Origin: Rhodospirillales bacterium
Lineage (GTDB): Bacteria; Pseudomonadota; Alphaproteobacteria; ATCC43930; CGMCC-115725
Length of the DNA stretch: 32,250 nt
Assembly (NCBI GenBank): GCA_947473305.1
Contig: CANJCB010000043.1
Coordinates: forward strand, 1-32,250
Direction of reading: 5' to 3'
Shown: one piece after another, positions 15,657-23,974 of the stretch
How positions within the stretch are numbered: position 1 is the stretch's first letter
Layout of the letters: each line of letters opens with the position of its first letter
The notes under the pieces: model-generated
The model's database searches: none
Told to the model about the DNA's origin: nothing
The model's input: the letters and a program-made list of their open reading frames with translations, nothing else
Translations under genes and position numbers: made by a program

Positions 15657-16526
15657 TCACGCGAGGCCCATGCACTCCAGGACGGCTTGCGTCAGCCGAT
15701 TGTGACGATCCATGAACTGGAGCGGCAGGTCGAAATGGTTCATCCCGGGCGGGACGAGCAGAGTCACGGGGCTGCCGCGCGCGGTACAGGCCGCCGCATA
15801 GACTTCCGATTGCCGCTTGAATTCCTCCGTCTCGTTGGGGGCATAAGCGACGACCATCGGCACGGGGCGATCGGGCAGATGATGGATCGGGCTCAGCCGA
15901 TGTGCCTCGTCCGGAGTCAGGTTGAGCCAGGCATTGCAATTGGAGAGCCGGACCGGTTCGAGATCCAGGAGTCCCGACAGGAGAGAGGCGGAGACGATGG
16001 CTTCGGGGCGAATGCCGACCGCGGTGTGCCAGCCGGGGGCGAGACACATCGCCGCCAGATGTCCGCCGGCCGACGAGCCTGAGACATGGAGGCGGTCCGG
16101 ATCGCCGCCGTAACGGCCGATATTGCGAGCGATCCAGCCCAGGGCCGCCCGGCATTGGCGGACGATCTCGCCGATTTCTGTCGCCGGGGCAAGTCCGTAG
16201 TTGATGGCGACGACGCAGGCGCCCGCCTCCGTCAGCGTTTGGGCCATGAAGCTCGAATCGGAGGCATCGAGCAATCGCCAGTAGCCGCCGTGGATGAAGA
16301 CAAAGACAGGCGCAGGAGCGGCACGGCGGGACGGGAAAATATCGAGGCGTTCCATCGGAAGGTCGCCATAGGCGACGCCGATATGGCATGGCAGCTCCGC
16401 CCGGCAGCGCGCGCTTTCCTCCCCATAGGCGGCGAGAAACGGAGCGATGTCCGGCACCGTGCCCCGGGCGTTCATTTGCTGGTCGAGCGCCGCCTGGTCG
16501 TAAGCGCGGAAGATGAAATCCGTCAT
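15657..16526 (-). CDS. Alpha/beta hydrolase (kynurenine-formamidase/esterase-like)
   Basis: 289 aa. The oxyanion-hole motif HGGYW is at 79-83 and the nucleophile elbow is GSSAG (S152). A C-terminal GMNHFD supplies the probable catalytic His. The HGGYW form is common in arylformamidases and in the HSL/Abhydrolase_3 group. It has no signal peptide. Its ATG overlaps the stop of livF by 4 bp, so it is the last gene of the branched-chain-type transporter operon. It may hydrolyse the imported ester or amide. The family is secure; the substrate is unknown. Confidence 0.87.
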   Translation of the reverse strand: MTDFIFRAYDQAALDQQMNARGTVPDIAPFLAAYGEESARCRAELPCHIGVAYGDLPMERLDIFPSRRAAPAPVFVFIHGGYWRLLDASDSSFMAQTLTEAGACVVAINYGLAPATEIGEIVRQCRAALGWIARNIGRYGGDPDRLHVSGSSAGGHLAAMCLAPGWHTAVGIRPEAIVSASLLSGLLDLEPVRLSNCNAWLNLTPDEAHRLSPIHHLPDRPVPMVVAYAPNETEEFKRQSEVYAAACTARGSPVTLLVPPGMNHFDLPLQFMDRHNRLTQAVLECMGLA

Positions 16527-17224
16527 ACCCCGATCCTCTGTTCGATGGCCCTGCGCTCGGCGATCAGCGCCGCCGAAGTGCCGGACCAGGCTACCCGTCC
16601 TTTCTCGATCACATAGTGCCGGTCGGCAAGGCGGGCCAAGGCGGTGAGGTTCTTGTCCACGACCAGGATCGCCTGGCCATTCGCCTTGAGCCCTGCGAGG
16701 CAGGACCAGATCTCCGCGCGAATGAGAGGAGCAAGGCCCTCCGTCGCCTCGTCAAGGATCAGCAACAGCGGATTGGTCATGAGCGCGCGCCCTATGGCGA
16801 GCATCTGTTGCTCGCCGCCCGAGAGCGTGCTGGCGGATTGGGAACGCCGTTCCTTTAGGCGCGGGAATTGCCGGTAGACCTCTTGAAGCGTCCAGGGATG
16901 GCCCGCGTCATGACGGTTCGCCGCCGTGGCGATCAGATTTTCCTCAACGCTGAGCCTGGAAAAGACCTGCCGCCCCTCCGGCACCAGCCCGATGCCGAGC
17001 CGGGCGATGCGATGGGGTGTCCAGCCCGCGATGGAAGCGCCGTTCAGCGTGATGACACCGGCCTTCGGGGGTAGCAGGCCCATCAGCGCCTTGATGGTGG
17101 TGGTCTTGCCCATGCCGTTGCGGCCGATCATGGTCACCATCTCGCCGGCGCCAACGGTGAGATCCATTCCGTACAGCACTTGAGCCGCACCATAGCTCGC
17201 TTGAAGCCCCTCTACGGCGAGCAT
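16523..17224 (-). CDS. livF: Branched-chain-type ABC transporter ATP-binding protein LivF
   Basis: 233 aa. Walker A GRNGMGKTT (34-42), signature LSGGEQQ (133-139) and Walker B LLLILDEATEGL (D157, E158). The length and the VPEGRQVF block are typical of LivF rather than LivG. It powers import together with LivG through the LivH/LivM channel. Its ATG at 17224 shares one base with the livG stop (TGATG), and its end overlaps the hydrolase start. The longer upstream frame is a shadow of livG. Confidence 0.93.
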   Translation of the reverse strand: MLAVEGLQASYGAAQVLYGMDLTVGAGEMVTMIGRNGMGKTTTIKALMGLLPPKAGVITLNGASIAGWTPHRIARLGIGLVPEGRQVFSRLSVEENLIATAANRHDAGHPWTLQEVYRQFPRLKERRSQSASTLSGGEQQMLAIGRALMTNPLLLILDEATEGLAPLIRAEIWSCLAGLKANGQAILVVDKNLTALARLADRHYVIEKGRVAWSGTSAALIAERRAIEQRIGV

Positions 17225-17967
17225 CAGGCCTCCCCGCCGAGATAGGCCGACCGGACGGCGGCGTCGCTGCGCACGGCTTCCGCCGGACCGGTCTTGATGA
17301 CCCGCCCGGCGACTAGAACGGAAATGCGGTCGGCAAGACTGAAGACGGCATCCATGTCGTGCTCGATAAGGACGATGGTGATCTTGCCCTTCAACCCCGC
17401 CAGCAGGGCGACCATCCGCTGGCTTTCCTCCTGCCCCATCCCGGCCATGGGCTCGTCGAGCAGCAGCAGGCGCGGTTCGCTCGCCAAGGCGATGGCGAGT
17501 TCGAGTTGCCGCTTCTCGCCGTGGGACAACTCTCCGACGAGACGATCCGCACGGTCGAGGAGATCGACGCGCTGCAGCGCCGCCCGGGCCGGTTCCCGGA
17601 GAGCCGGCTCCTTGCGGGCATTGCGCAGGAAGCGGAAGGAATGGCCAAGCTTCGCCTGCACCGCGAGTGCCACATTGTCCTCGGCGCTGAAGCCCTCGCA
17701 GAGCCGGGTGATCTGGAACGAGCGCGCGAGGCCGGCTTGCGCGCGTCGCGGGACGGTCCAATCGGTTATGTCCTGCCCCTGCATCGAGATGCGGCCGCCG
17801 TTCGGGACGAGTTCGCCGGTGACCAGTCCTATGAGAGTCGTCTTGCCGGCGCCATTGGGGCCAATGATCGCGTGAAGCTCCTTGTCCTCGATCGCCAGGC
17901 TGACATCGTCGGCCGCGCGAAGGGCGCCGAACCGCTTCACGACATGATCGAGAACCAGCGCGCTCAT
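17224..17967 (-). CDS. livG: Branched-chain-type ABC transporter ATP-binding protein LivG
   Basis: 247 aa. Walker A GPNGAGKTT (36-44), a Q-loop region with LARSFQITRLCEGFSAEDNV, signature LSHGEKRQLELA and Walker B LLLLDEPMAGM, then the H-loop IEHDMD. These are LivG features. The start at 17967 overlaps the livM stop by 4 bp (ATGA). It is the second ATPase of the operon. Confidence 0.94.
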   Translation of the reverse strand: MSALVLDHVVKRFGALRAADDVSLAIEDKELHAIIGPNGAGKTTLIGLVTGELVPNGGRISMQGQDITDWTVPRRAQAGLARSFQITRLCEGFSAEDNVALAVQAKLGHSFRFLRNARKEPALREPARAALQRVDLLDRADRLVGELSHGEKRQLELAIALASEPRLLLLDEPMAGMGQEESQRMVALLAGLKGKITIVLIEHDMDAVFSLADRISVLVAGRVIKTGPAEAVRSDAAVRSAYLGGEA

Positions 17968-18944
17968 CGCTCCTGCTTTCCCGCCAGCATGCCCCAGAGG
18001 CCGCGGGGCGCGAAGAGAGCCACGGCTACCACGATGGGTCCGAAGATCACCTGCCAATATTCGGTGAGGCCGGAGAGCGTCGATTCGATCAGGATAAAGG
18101 CAGCGGCGCCGATGACGGGTCCCGCAATGCTGGTGAGCCCGCCGAGGATGGCCATCGCCAGGAAATCCCCCGATTTCGTCCAGGCCATCATATCCGGCGA
18201 GACGAAACGCGCGAGATTGGCCCAGAGCGCGCCGCCCAGCCCGGCGGTCATCCCGGCGATCACGAAAGCGGTCAGCCGGTAGCGATAGGGCGAATAGCCG
18301 ATGGCCATCATCCGACGCTCGTCGGCGCGCGCGCCGCTCAAGACCATCCCGAAGCGGGAGACGGTCATGCGCTGGACGACTCCGATAACCAGGGCGAGCA
18401 AGGCAAGGCAGACGAAATAGAAGGTCTGCGCGTCGACAATTCTCGCGCCGCCCAAGGTATTGCGCCGGGCCAGCGAGAGGCCGTCATCCCCGCCGTAATA
18501 TTTCAGGGCGACGAAGACGTAATAGGTCATCTGGGCGAAGGCCAGGGTGATCATGATGAAATAGACGCCGCTGGTGCGCAGCGACAGCGCGCCGAAAACG
18601 AGCGCGGCCAGCCCGCTGACGACCATGGCCAAAGGCCAGGCCACCAGGGCCTCGTTGGTCCCGGGAAATCCCAAGATCGAGGTCCCCTCGCCGAGGTGAA
18701 AGGCCAGGATCGCCACCGTATAGCCGCCCAGCCCGAAATAGGCGGCATGACCGAAGGAGACGAGCCCGCCATAGCCGAGGATGAGGTTCAAGCCGGTCGC
18801 TACCATGGCATAGATCAGGAGGCGGGTGGCCAGTGTGATGGCATAGGTCGATCCGAGCATCGCCGCCACGAAGGGCAGTGCGATGAGGGCGACCGCCGCC
18901 GCGACGATCAGGATCGACCGCAGGAGCTTCCAGCGGTCGGTCAT
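17964..18944 (-). CDS. livM: Branched-chain-type ABC transporter permease LivM
   Basis: 326 aa integral membrane protein with about nine to ten hydrophobic segments. LNLILGYGGLVSFGHAAYFGLGGYTVAIL is the LivM hallmark region, and AGLGGALWANLARFVSP and LGGLTSIAGPVIGA are late conserved blocks. The start at 18944 overlaps the livH stop by 4 bp; the longer frame upstream is a shadow of livH. It forms half of the inner-membrane channel. Confidence 0.94.
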   Translation of the reverse strand: MTDRWKLLRSILIVAAAVALIALPFVAAMLGSTYAITLATRLLIYAMVATGLNLILGYGGLVSFGHAAYFGLGGYTVAILAFHLGEGTSILGFPGTNEALVAWPLAMVVSGLAALVFGALSLRTSGVYFIMITLAFAQMTYYVFVALKYYGGDDGLSLARRNTLGGARIVDAQTFYFVCLALLALVIGVVQRMTVSRFGMVLSGARADERRMMAIGYSPYRYRLTAFVIAGMTAGLGGALWANLARFVSPDMMAWTKSGDFLAMAILGGLTSIAGPVIGAAAFILIESTLSGLTEYWQVIFGPIVVAVALFAPRGLWGMLAGKQER

Positions 18945-19855
18945 TCGGACACCGGGAAAAGCCCGCGCGGGCGCACGACCAGCACGACCGCCATGACCAG
19001 ATAGATCAGGATCGAGGACAAGGTTCCGGCGAGCCCGTCGGCGATGGATCCCGTCAAAAAAACCTTGAAGAGCGAAGGCAGATAGGCCCGGCCGAGCGTA
19101 TCCACCAGCCCGATCAGGATCGAGCCCACGAAGGCCCCCCGGATCGATCCGATCCCGCCGATCACGATGACCAGGAAGGTCAGGATGAGGACCTGTTCCC
19201 CCATGCCGATCTGCACGGAGCGGATCGGGCCGACCATCAGTCCGGCAAGTCCGGCGAGCATCGCTCCGAGGCTGAAGACAAGGGTATAGAGCCGCCCGAT
19301 GTCCACACCGAGCGCCGCGACCATCGAGCGGTTGGTCGAGCCCGCCCGGATCAGCATGCCCGTCCGTGTCCGAGCAATGAAGAGCCACAGGCCCAGGGCG
19401 ACCGTCAGGCCAACCGCCATCACTGCCAGCCGATAGGTGGGATAGGGGATGCCGGGCAGGATCTCGACGAAGCCCGAGAGCGCCTTCGGCGTCTCCATGA
19501 GCAGCGGTGCCCGCCCGACGAGAAGGGCAACGAGCCCGTTGAAGAAGAGGATGAGGCCGAAGGTCGCCAGCACCTGATAAAGATGATCGCGATGATAGAG
19601 CCGTCGGACGATGGCCACCTCGACCAGAAATCCGGTGAGCGCCGAGGCCGCGAGCCCGCCCGCTATTCCCAAGATCCAGGAGCCGGTCTTCGCCGCCGTC
19701 AGGGCCGCGCCATAGGCGCCGACCATGAAAAGCGACCCATGGGCGAGGTTGATCACGCCCATGATCCCGAAGACCAGGGTAAGTCCCGCCGCGAGCAGGA
19801 AAATCGTCAGGCCGAGTTGCAGCCCGTTAAGGCTTTGTTCGATGAAGAGTTCCAT
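18941..19855 (-). CDS. livH: Branched-chain-type ABC transporter permease LivH
   Basis: 304 aa membrane protein with about eight hydrophobic segments. It opens with LNGLQLGLTIFLLAAGLTLVFGIMGVINLAHGS, the standard LivH start, and has RAGSTNRSMVAALGVD and GGIGSIRGAFVGS in later loops. It pairs with LivM. It lies 97 bp downstream of the binding-protein gene, separated by a strong hairpin. Confidence 0.94.
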   Translation of the reverse strand: MELFIEQSLNGLQLGLTIFLLAAGLTLVFGIMGVINLAHGSLFMVGAYGAALTAAKTGSWILGIAGGLAASALTGFLVEVAIVRRLYHRDHLYQVLATFGLILFFNGLVALLVGRAPLLMETPKALSGFVEILPGIPYPTYRLAVMAVGLTVALGLWLFIARTRTGMLIRAGSTNRSMVAALGVDIGRLYTLVFSLGAMLAGLAGLMVGPIRSVQIGMGEQVLILTFLVIVIGGIGSIRGAFVGSILIGLVDTLGRAYLPSLFKVFLTGSIADGLAGTLSSILIYLVMAVVLVVRPRGLFPVSE

Positions 19856-19914
19856 GCCTAGGCGAGGGGATCGTCAGGGCAGGGGCGCGGAAAGCCGGAG
19901 CAGGTAGAGACGCA

Positions 19915-19942
19915 CAGCCCAGCCCCAGCGGGGGCCGGGCTG
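19915..19942 (-). terminator. Intercistronic hairpin between binding protein and permease genes
   Basis: A 12-bp stem (CAGCCCGGCCCC / GGGGCTGGGCTG on the minus strand, one wobble) with a 4-nt loop starts 10 bp after the binding-protein stop. There is no T-tract. Such structures commonly stabilise the abundant binding-protein mRNA and reduce read-through to the permease genes. Confidence 0.6.
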
Positions 19943-19952
19943 CGATCCATCC

Positions 19953-21113
19953 TCAGAGCTTGCAGTCCTTTGCGTAGGCGTCGCCGTGATTTTCCAGCAC
20001 CTTGCCGACGGTCTCCAAAGCCACGCTGCCGTCCGCCGCCTTCACGGCCTTGATTTCGTACCAATCCTGGATCGGATGCTGGTTGGGTCCGAATTTGAAG
20101 GCCCCGCGCGTCAGCTTCACGTCCGCCTTCAGCATGGCGGTGCGGAACGCCTTGTCGTCGAGCTTGCCGCCGGTCGCCTTCAAGGCGGCGCCGATCAGCT
20201 TGGCCGTGTCGTAGCCCTGGCTGGCATAGATGGTCGCCTCGCGATTGTATTTCTTGCGGAAGCCCGCGACGAAGGCCTTGTTCGCCTCGTTCGGAAAGTC
20301 GACGTTCCAATGGGCCGTTGCCCGGATGCCGATGGCCGCGTCGCCCGCCGCGGCGGCGATCCGCTGATCGAGCGACGGTGCGGCGACGACCATGGCGATC
20401 TGGTCCTTCAGGCCCGATTGAGCCCATTGCTTCAGGAAGGCGATGCCCTGGCCACCGGGATGGAACTGGAACACCGCATCTGGCTTCAGCGACCGGATCT
20501 TGGCCATTTCCGCCGAGAAATCGGTCTGATCGAGGCTGGTATAGATCTCCTCGATCACGCCGCCGCCATAGAGCCGGCGGAACCCGGTGATGGCGTCCTT
20601 GCCGGCCTGATAGTTCGGAGCCAGCAGCACCATGTTCTTGTAGCCGAGCTTCTTCGCCAGCGCGCCGGCGGATTCGTGCAGATTGTCGTTCTGCCAGCTC
20701 GTGACGTAGTAATTGGCGTTGCAGTCCTTGCCGGCAAAGGGGGAGGGGCCGGCATTGGGGCTCACATAGATCCCGTCGGCCTCCAGGATGCCCGGGACGA
20801 CCGCACCGGCCACATTGGAGAAGATGATGCCGGAGAATAGCTTGATCTTGTCCGACTGCAGGAACTTGTCGGCGATCTGCTTGCCATCGGCCGGGCGCAG
20901 CTTGTCATCCTCGACGATGACCTGCACCGGGGTGCCGCCGAGCTTGCCGCCCTCTTCGTCGACCGCAAGGTTGAAGCCGTCGCGCGCATCCTCGCCGAGA
21001 TAGCCGGCCGGCGTCGACAGGGTGGTTATGAAGCCGATCTTCACCTGGGCCGCCGCCGCCGTGGTCATGACGAGCAGTGCGGCTCCAGCCGTCGTTAGTG
21101 CCTTGAAGATCAT
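19953..21113 (-). CDS. Branched-chain-type ABC transporter substrate-binding protein (LivJ-like, Peripla_BP_6)
   Basis: 386 aa secreted protein. A signal peptide covers roughly 1-22 (MTTAAAAQ). VKIGFITTLSTPAGYLGEDARDGFNLAVDE opens the type I periplasmic-binding fold; IFSNVAGAVVPGIL and ATIYASQGYDTAKLIGAAL are later conserved blocks. GGGG precedes the ATG. It is the first gene of the transporter operon. Many relatives of this branch bind aromatic or aliphatic acids rather than leucine, so the ligand should not be assumed. Confidence 0.93.
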   Translation of the reverse strand: MIFKALTTAGAALLVMTTAAAAQVKIGFITTLSTPAGYLGEDARDGFNLAVDEEGGKLGGTPVQVIVEDDKLRPADGKQIADKFLQSDKIKLFSGIIFSNVAGAVVPGILEADGIYVSPNAGPSPFAGKDCNANYYVTSWQNDNLHESAGALAKKLGYKNMVLLAPNYQAGKDAITGFRRLYGGGVIEEIYTSLDQTDFSAEMAKIRSLKPDAVFQFHPGGQGIAFLKQWAQSGLKDQIAMVVAAPSLDQRIAAAAGDAAIGIRATAHWNVDFPNEANKAFVAGFRKKYNREATIYASQGYDTAKLIGAALKATGGKLDDKAFRTAMLKADVKLTRGAFKFGPNQHPIQDWYEIKAVKAADGSVALETVGKVLENHGDAYAKDCKL

Positions 21114-21247
21114 CGTTTATCCCCCTTGTTGGTCGCGTCTTCTCCACGGGCGCCGCTGCGCAGCCCATCGTCGTTCTTCTAAGACACAGAAGCAAATCTA
21201 TCCATAGTAATCCAGGAGAGGATCCCGAACTTCTGACACAGCGCAAC

Positions 21248-22318
21248 TCAAGTCGCGATCCATTCCGTCCAGCGTTCCTTCATGGCGTCGAGCCGGGGAG
21301 CGAGCCAATGGGCATCGGGAAAAAAGGCTTCCGCCAAATGTTCGGGCGTGGTGGGCAGCTTTTCCGCCGTTGCGGCGTCGATAAATTTGAAGGCGTCGGG
21401 GTTGGACGGCCCATAGGGCAGAAGATTGCAGAAGGCCGCCTGCCGGTCCGGCCGCGAGGCAAGGTCGATGAGTTTCCAGGCCGCCTTGGCGTGGGGGGCG
21501 CCCTTGGAGACGAACCAGTAACTCCAATGGGTCTCGGCGCCGTTCCAGACGATCTCCAGGGGGGAGCCCTGGTCGATGAGTTCCTGGGCGCGGGCGGTCG
21601 GCATCTGGATCATATCGACCTCGCCGTCTCTGATCAGCTGCTGGGCTTGCGTGTTCTGTTCCCACCAGACTTTCACGTGAGGCTTGATCTCGTTCATCTT
21701 CTTGAAGGCACGGTCGAGGTCCATGGGATAGACCTTGTCGAGCGGCACGCCATCGGCGAGCAGCGCCTGGCCCAAGGCCGTCCAGGGCCGATTGTTGAAC
21801 GACCGACTACCGGGGAACTGCTTCACGTCCCAAAAATCGGCCCAGTTCTTCGGCCCGCCCTTGGGATATTTGTCCTTGCGGTAGACGAGCGCGAAGCTCA
21901 AAGCCACCGCCGTGATGGCGCAGTCGTCGATGATGTTGCCCTTGTCGATCTTGCTCAGATCCACTACGGACGTATCGATCGGCTCCAGGAGCCCTTCGCG
22001 CTTTGCCTGCTCGTATTCCCCGGAATCGATGGTGGAGAAGTCCCACTCGTAGATGCGGTTCACGACCTGGGCCTTGCGCTTGGCCGCGACGACCGGGGTG
22101 ATCGCCCGCACGGCGATGCCCGTCTCCTTGGTGAAGGGCTTGAAATAGGCTTCGATTTCGGCGTTGGTCCAGCTGCCACCATAGGTGTTCATATAGACGG
22201 TATTCTCCTGCGCCCGGATGGCAGGACCGATGAGAGACGGTGCTGCGAAGGCGCTGGCGCCGACAAGCAGGCTGCGGCGCGACAGGCGCCGTTTCCAGGG
22301 CGAAGGAACGTCAACCAT
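21248..22318 (-). CDS. Periplasmic substrate-binding protein, PotD/spermidine-putrescine type, Tat-exported
   Basis: 356 aa. The N-terminus has a twin-arginine motif (S-R14-R15-S-L-L) followed by a hydrophobic stretch, so Tat export is likely. The mature part starts near QENTVYMNTYGGSW and has the extracellular solute-binding features WDFSTIDSGEYEQAKREGLL and NWADFWDVKQFPG of the PotD/AfuA-like group. No partner permease or ATPase is adjacent. It lies downstream of the second flavin monooxygenase on the same strand, with an 8-bp inverted repeat (22335-22342 / 22379-22386) in the gap. Its ligand is unknown. Confidence 0.88.
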   Translation of the reverse strand: MVDVPSPWKRRLSRRSLLVGASAFAAPSLIGPAIRAQENTVYMNTYGGSWTNAEIEAYFKPFTKETGIAVRAITPVVAAKRKAQVVNRIYEWDFSTIDSGEYEQAKREGLLEPIDTSVVDLSKIDKGNIIDDCAITAVALSFALVYRKDKYPKGGPKNWADFWDVKQFPGSRSFNNRPWTALGQALLADGVPLDKVYPMDLDRAFKKMNEIKPHVKVWWEQNTQAQQLIRDGEVDMIQMPTARAQELIDQGSPLEIVWNGAETHWSYWFVSKGAPHAKAAWKLIDLASRPDRQAAFCNLLPYGPSNPDAFKFIDAATAEKLPTTPEHLAEAFFPDAHWLAPRLDAMKERWTEWIAT

Positions 22319-22415
22319 TGCGTACCCCTAAACCCCGCGAGGATGCCTCACTTCCGTCAAGGCAAGATCGATTGAGCCCCTCGCGGTGATATTTGATGCC
22401 CGGACGGTTTGACTG

Positions 22416-23759
22416 TCATGAAGAAGCATAGCGGCTCTTGGGGCGCGGAAGGCCCAGGTTCTCCCGGCTGGTGGTCCCTTCGTATTCCGTCCGGAATATC
22501 CCCCGGCGTTGCAGCTCGGGGATGACCAGTTCGACGAAATCCTCCAACCCGCCGGGAAGGAACGAGGGCTGGATGATGAAGCCGTCGGCGCCGCCGCCCT
22601 CGAACCATTCCTGCAGGCGGTCGGCGACCTGGATCGGGTCGCCGACGATGGGATGGGAGCTGCGGGCGCCCGAGAAGCGCTCGTACATCTGGCGCACGGT
22701 CAGCGAACCTTCTCTTTTGAGAAGATCGACGATGCGGCTGCCGGCCGTCGATTCGCCGGTGGGAATGAGATGGGCGGGCAGGGGCTTCTCCACGTCCACG
22801 TCGCTCAAATCGATGTAGTTCATCTCTGCCGAGAGGAGCTCCCGCCCGACGTCGGGATGGATCTGCGATTGCAGCCAGGCCTGCTCGCGCTTGGCTTCCT
22901 CCTCGGTCCGGCTGACCTGGACCGCCATGCCGGGCATGATCAGGATCTCGTCCGGCGAGCGGCCGAACTTCTGCGCCCGCTCCTTGATGTCCTTGTAGAT
23001 CTGCTGGCACCGGTCCAGGTGCTGTTCCTGGATGAAGACCATATCGGCGATCTGGGCCGCGAGGTCGCGTCCGGGGCCCGAGGTACCGGCCTGGACGATC
23101 AAGGGATAACCTTGCGGCGGTCTTTCCATGTTCAGGGGACCCCGAACCGAGAGATAGTCGCCCTTGTGGTGGAGGTGGTGGATCTTGGTATGGTCGAAAT
23201 AGATCCCTGTTTCCGTGTCGCGGATAAATGCATCGTCGTCATAGGTATCCCAGAGGCCCTTGACGACCTCGACGAATTCCTTGGCCCGGGCATAGCGCTC
23301 GGCGTGGCTATAATGCTCTTCCCGGCCGTAGTTCATGGAGGCCGAGGCATTGCCGGTCGTCACCACGTTCCAGCCCGCGCGGCCGTTGCTGATGTGGTCC
23401 AGCGAGCCGAAGAGCCGGGCCATGTTGTAAGGCTCCATATAGCTCGTCGAGGCGGTCGCCACGAAGCCGACGTGTTCCGTGACCGCCGCCATGGCGGAGA
23501 GGATGGTGAGCGGCTCGAAATAGGCCATGTATTGCGGCCAGCGGGCGAGCGACTTCAGGTTGCCGTTGCGGGTCGCGGGGCTGTCGGCGAGGAACATGAG
23601 GTCGAATTTGCCGCGCTCGGCGGTCTGCGCCACGTCCATGTAATGCCTAGCGTTGCGGCCCGCGTCCTTCCGTGAGCGCGGATGACGCCAGGCCGCGACG
23701 TGATGGCCTGTCGGATGAATATGTGCCGCCAGCTTCATCTGGCGTTTCTTGTCGGCCAT
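22416..23759 (-). CDS. LLM-class flavin-dependent monooxygenase (NtaA/SnaA/DszA-like), copy 2
   Basis: 447 aa. It is colinear with the gene at 10753-12087 and shares long identical blocks, such as KLAAHIH, SLDHIS and GRAGWN. It belongs to the same FMNH2-dependent family and also lacks an adjacent flavin reductase. The ATG at 23759 follows a purine-rich GAGGGAG very closely. It is divergent from the Baeyer-Villiger-type gene and lies just upstream of a PotD-type binding protein on the same strand. The paralogues differ mostly in surface segments, so they may act on related but different substrates. Confidence 0.9.
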   Translation of the reverse strand: MADKKRQMKLAAHIHPTGHHVAAWRHPRSRKDAGRNARHYMDVAQTAERGKFDLMFLADSPATRNGNLKSLARWPQYMAYFEPLTILSAMAAVTEHVGFVATASTSYMEPYNMARLFGSLDHISNGRAGWNVVTTGNASASMNYGREEHYSHAERYARAKEFVEVVKGLWDTYDDDAFIRDTETGIYFDHTKIHHLHHKGDYLSVRGPLNMERPPQGYPLIVQAGTSGPGRDLAAQIADMVFIQEQHLDRCQQIYKDIKERAQKFGRSPDEILIMPGMAVQVSRTEEEAKREQAWLQSQIHPDVGRELLSAEMNYIDLSDVDVEKPLPAHLIPTGESTAGSRIVDLLKREGSLTVRQMYERFSGARSSHPIVGDPIQVADRLQEWFEGGGADGFIIQPSFLPGGLEDFVELVIPELQRRGIFRTEYEGTTSRENLGLPRPKSRYASS

Positions 23760-23947
23760 CTCCCTCGTTCTCCCGAATTCTATTCACGCTTGGAGCATTT
23801 TTCCCCTGAAACGCCCGGGAGGTCCATGACGATTTAATCAACTAGCCGAGCCAACTCAAGCTGGCCGGCACGTCAGACGATATGCCAGCCATATTTTTAA
23901 AAGCCCGCAAGCTCGCGTGGACAATCTCGTCCGGGTGTCGTTAACCT

Positions 23948-23973
23948 GACACCTCCAGGCAGGATGAGGTGTC
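23948..23973 (+). promoter_or_regulatory. Inverted repeat that pairs the Shine-Dalgarno of the BVMO gene
   Basis: GACACCTC-N10-GAGGTGTC is a perfect 8-bp inverted repeat ending 1 nt before the ATG at 23975. The right arm contains the GAGG ribosome-binding site, so the RNA hairpin would hide it. It could also be a DNA operator. Confidence 0.55.
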
Positions 23974-23974
23974 C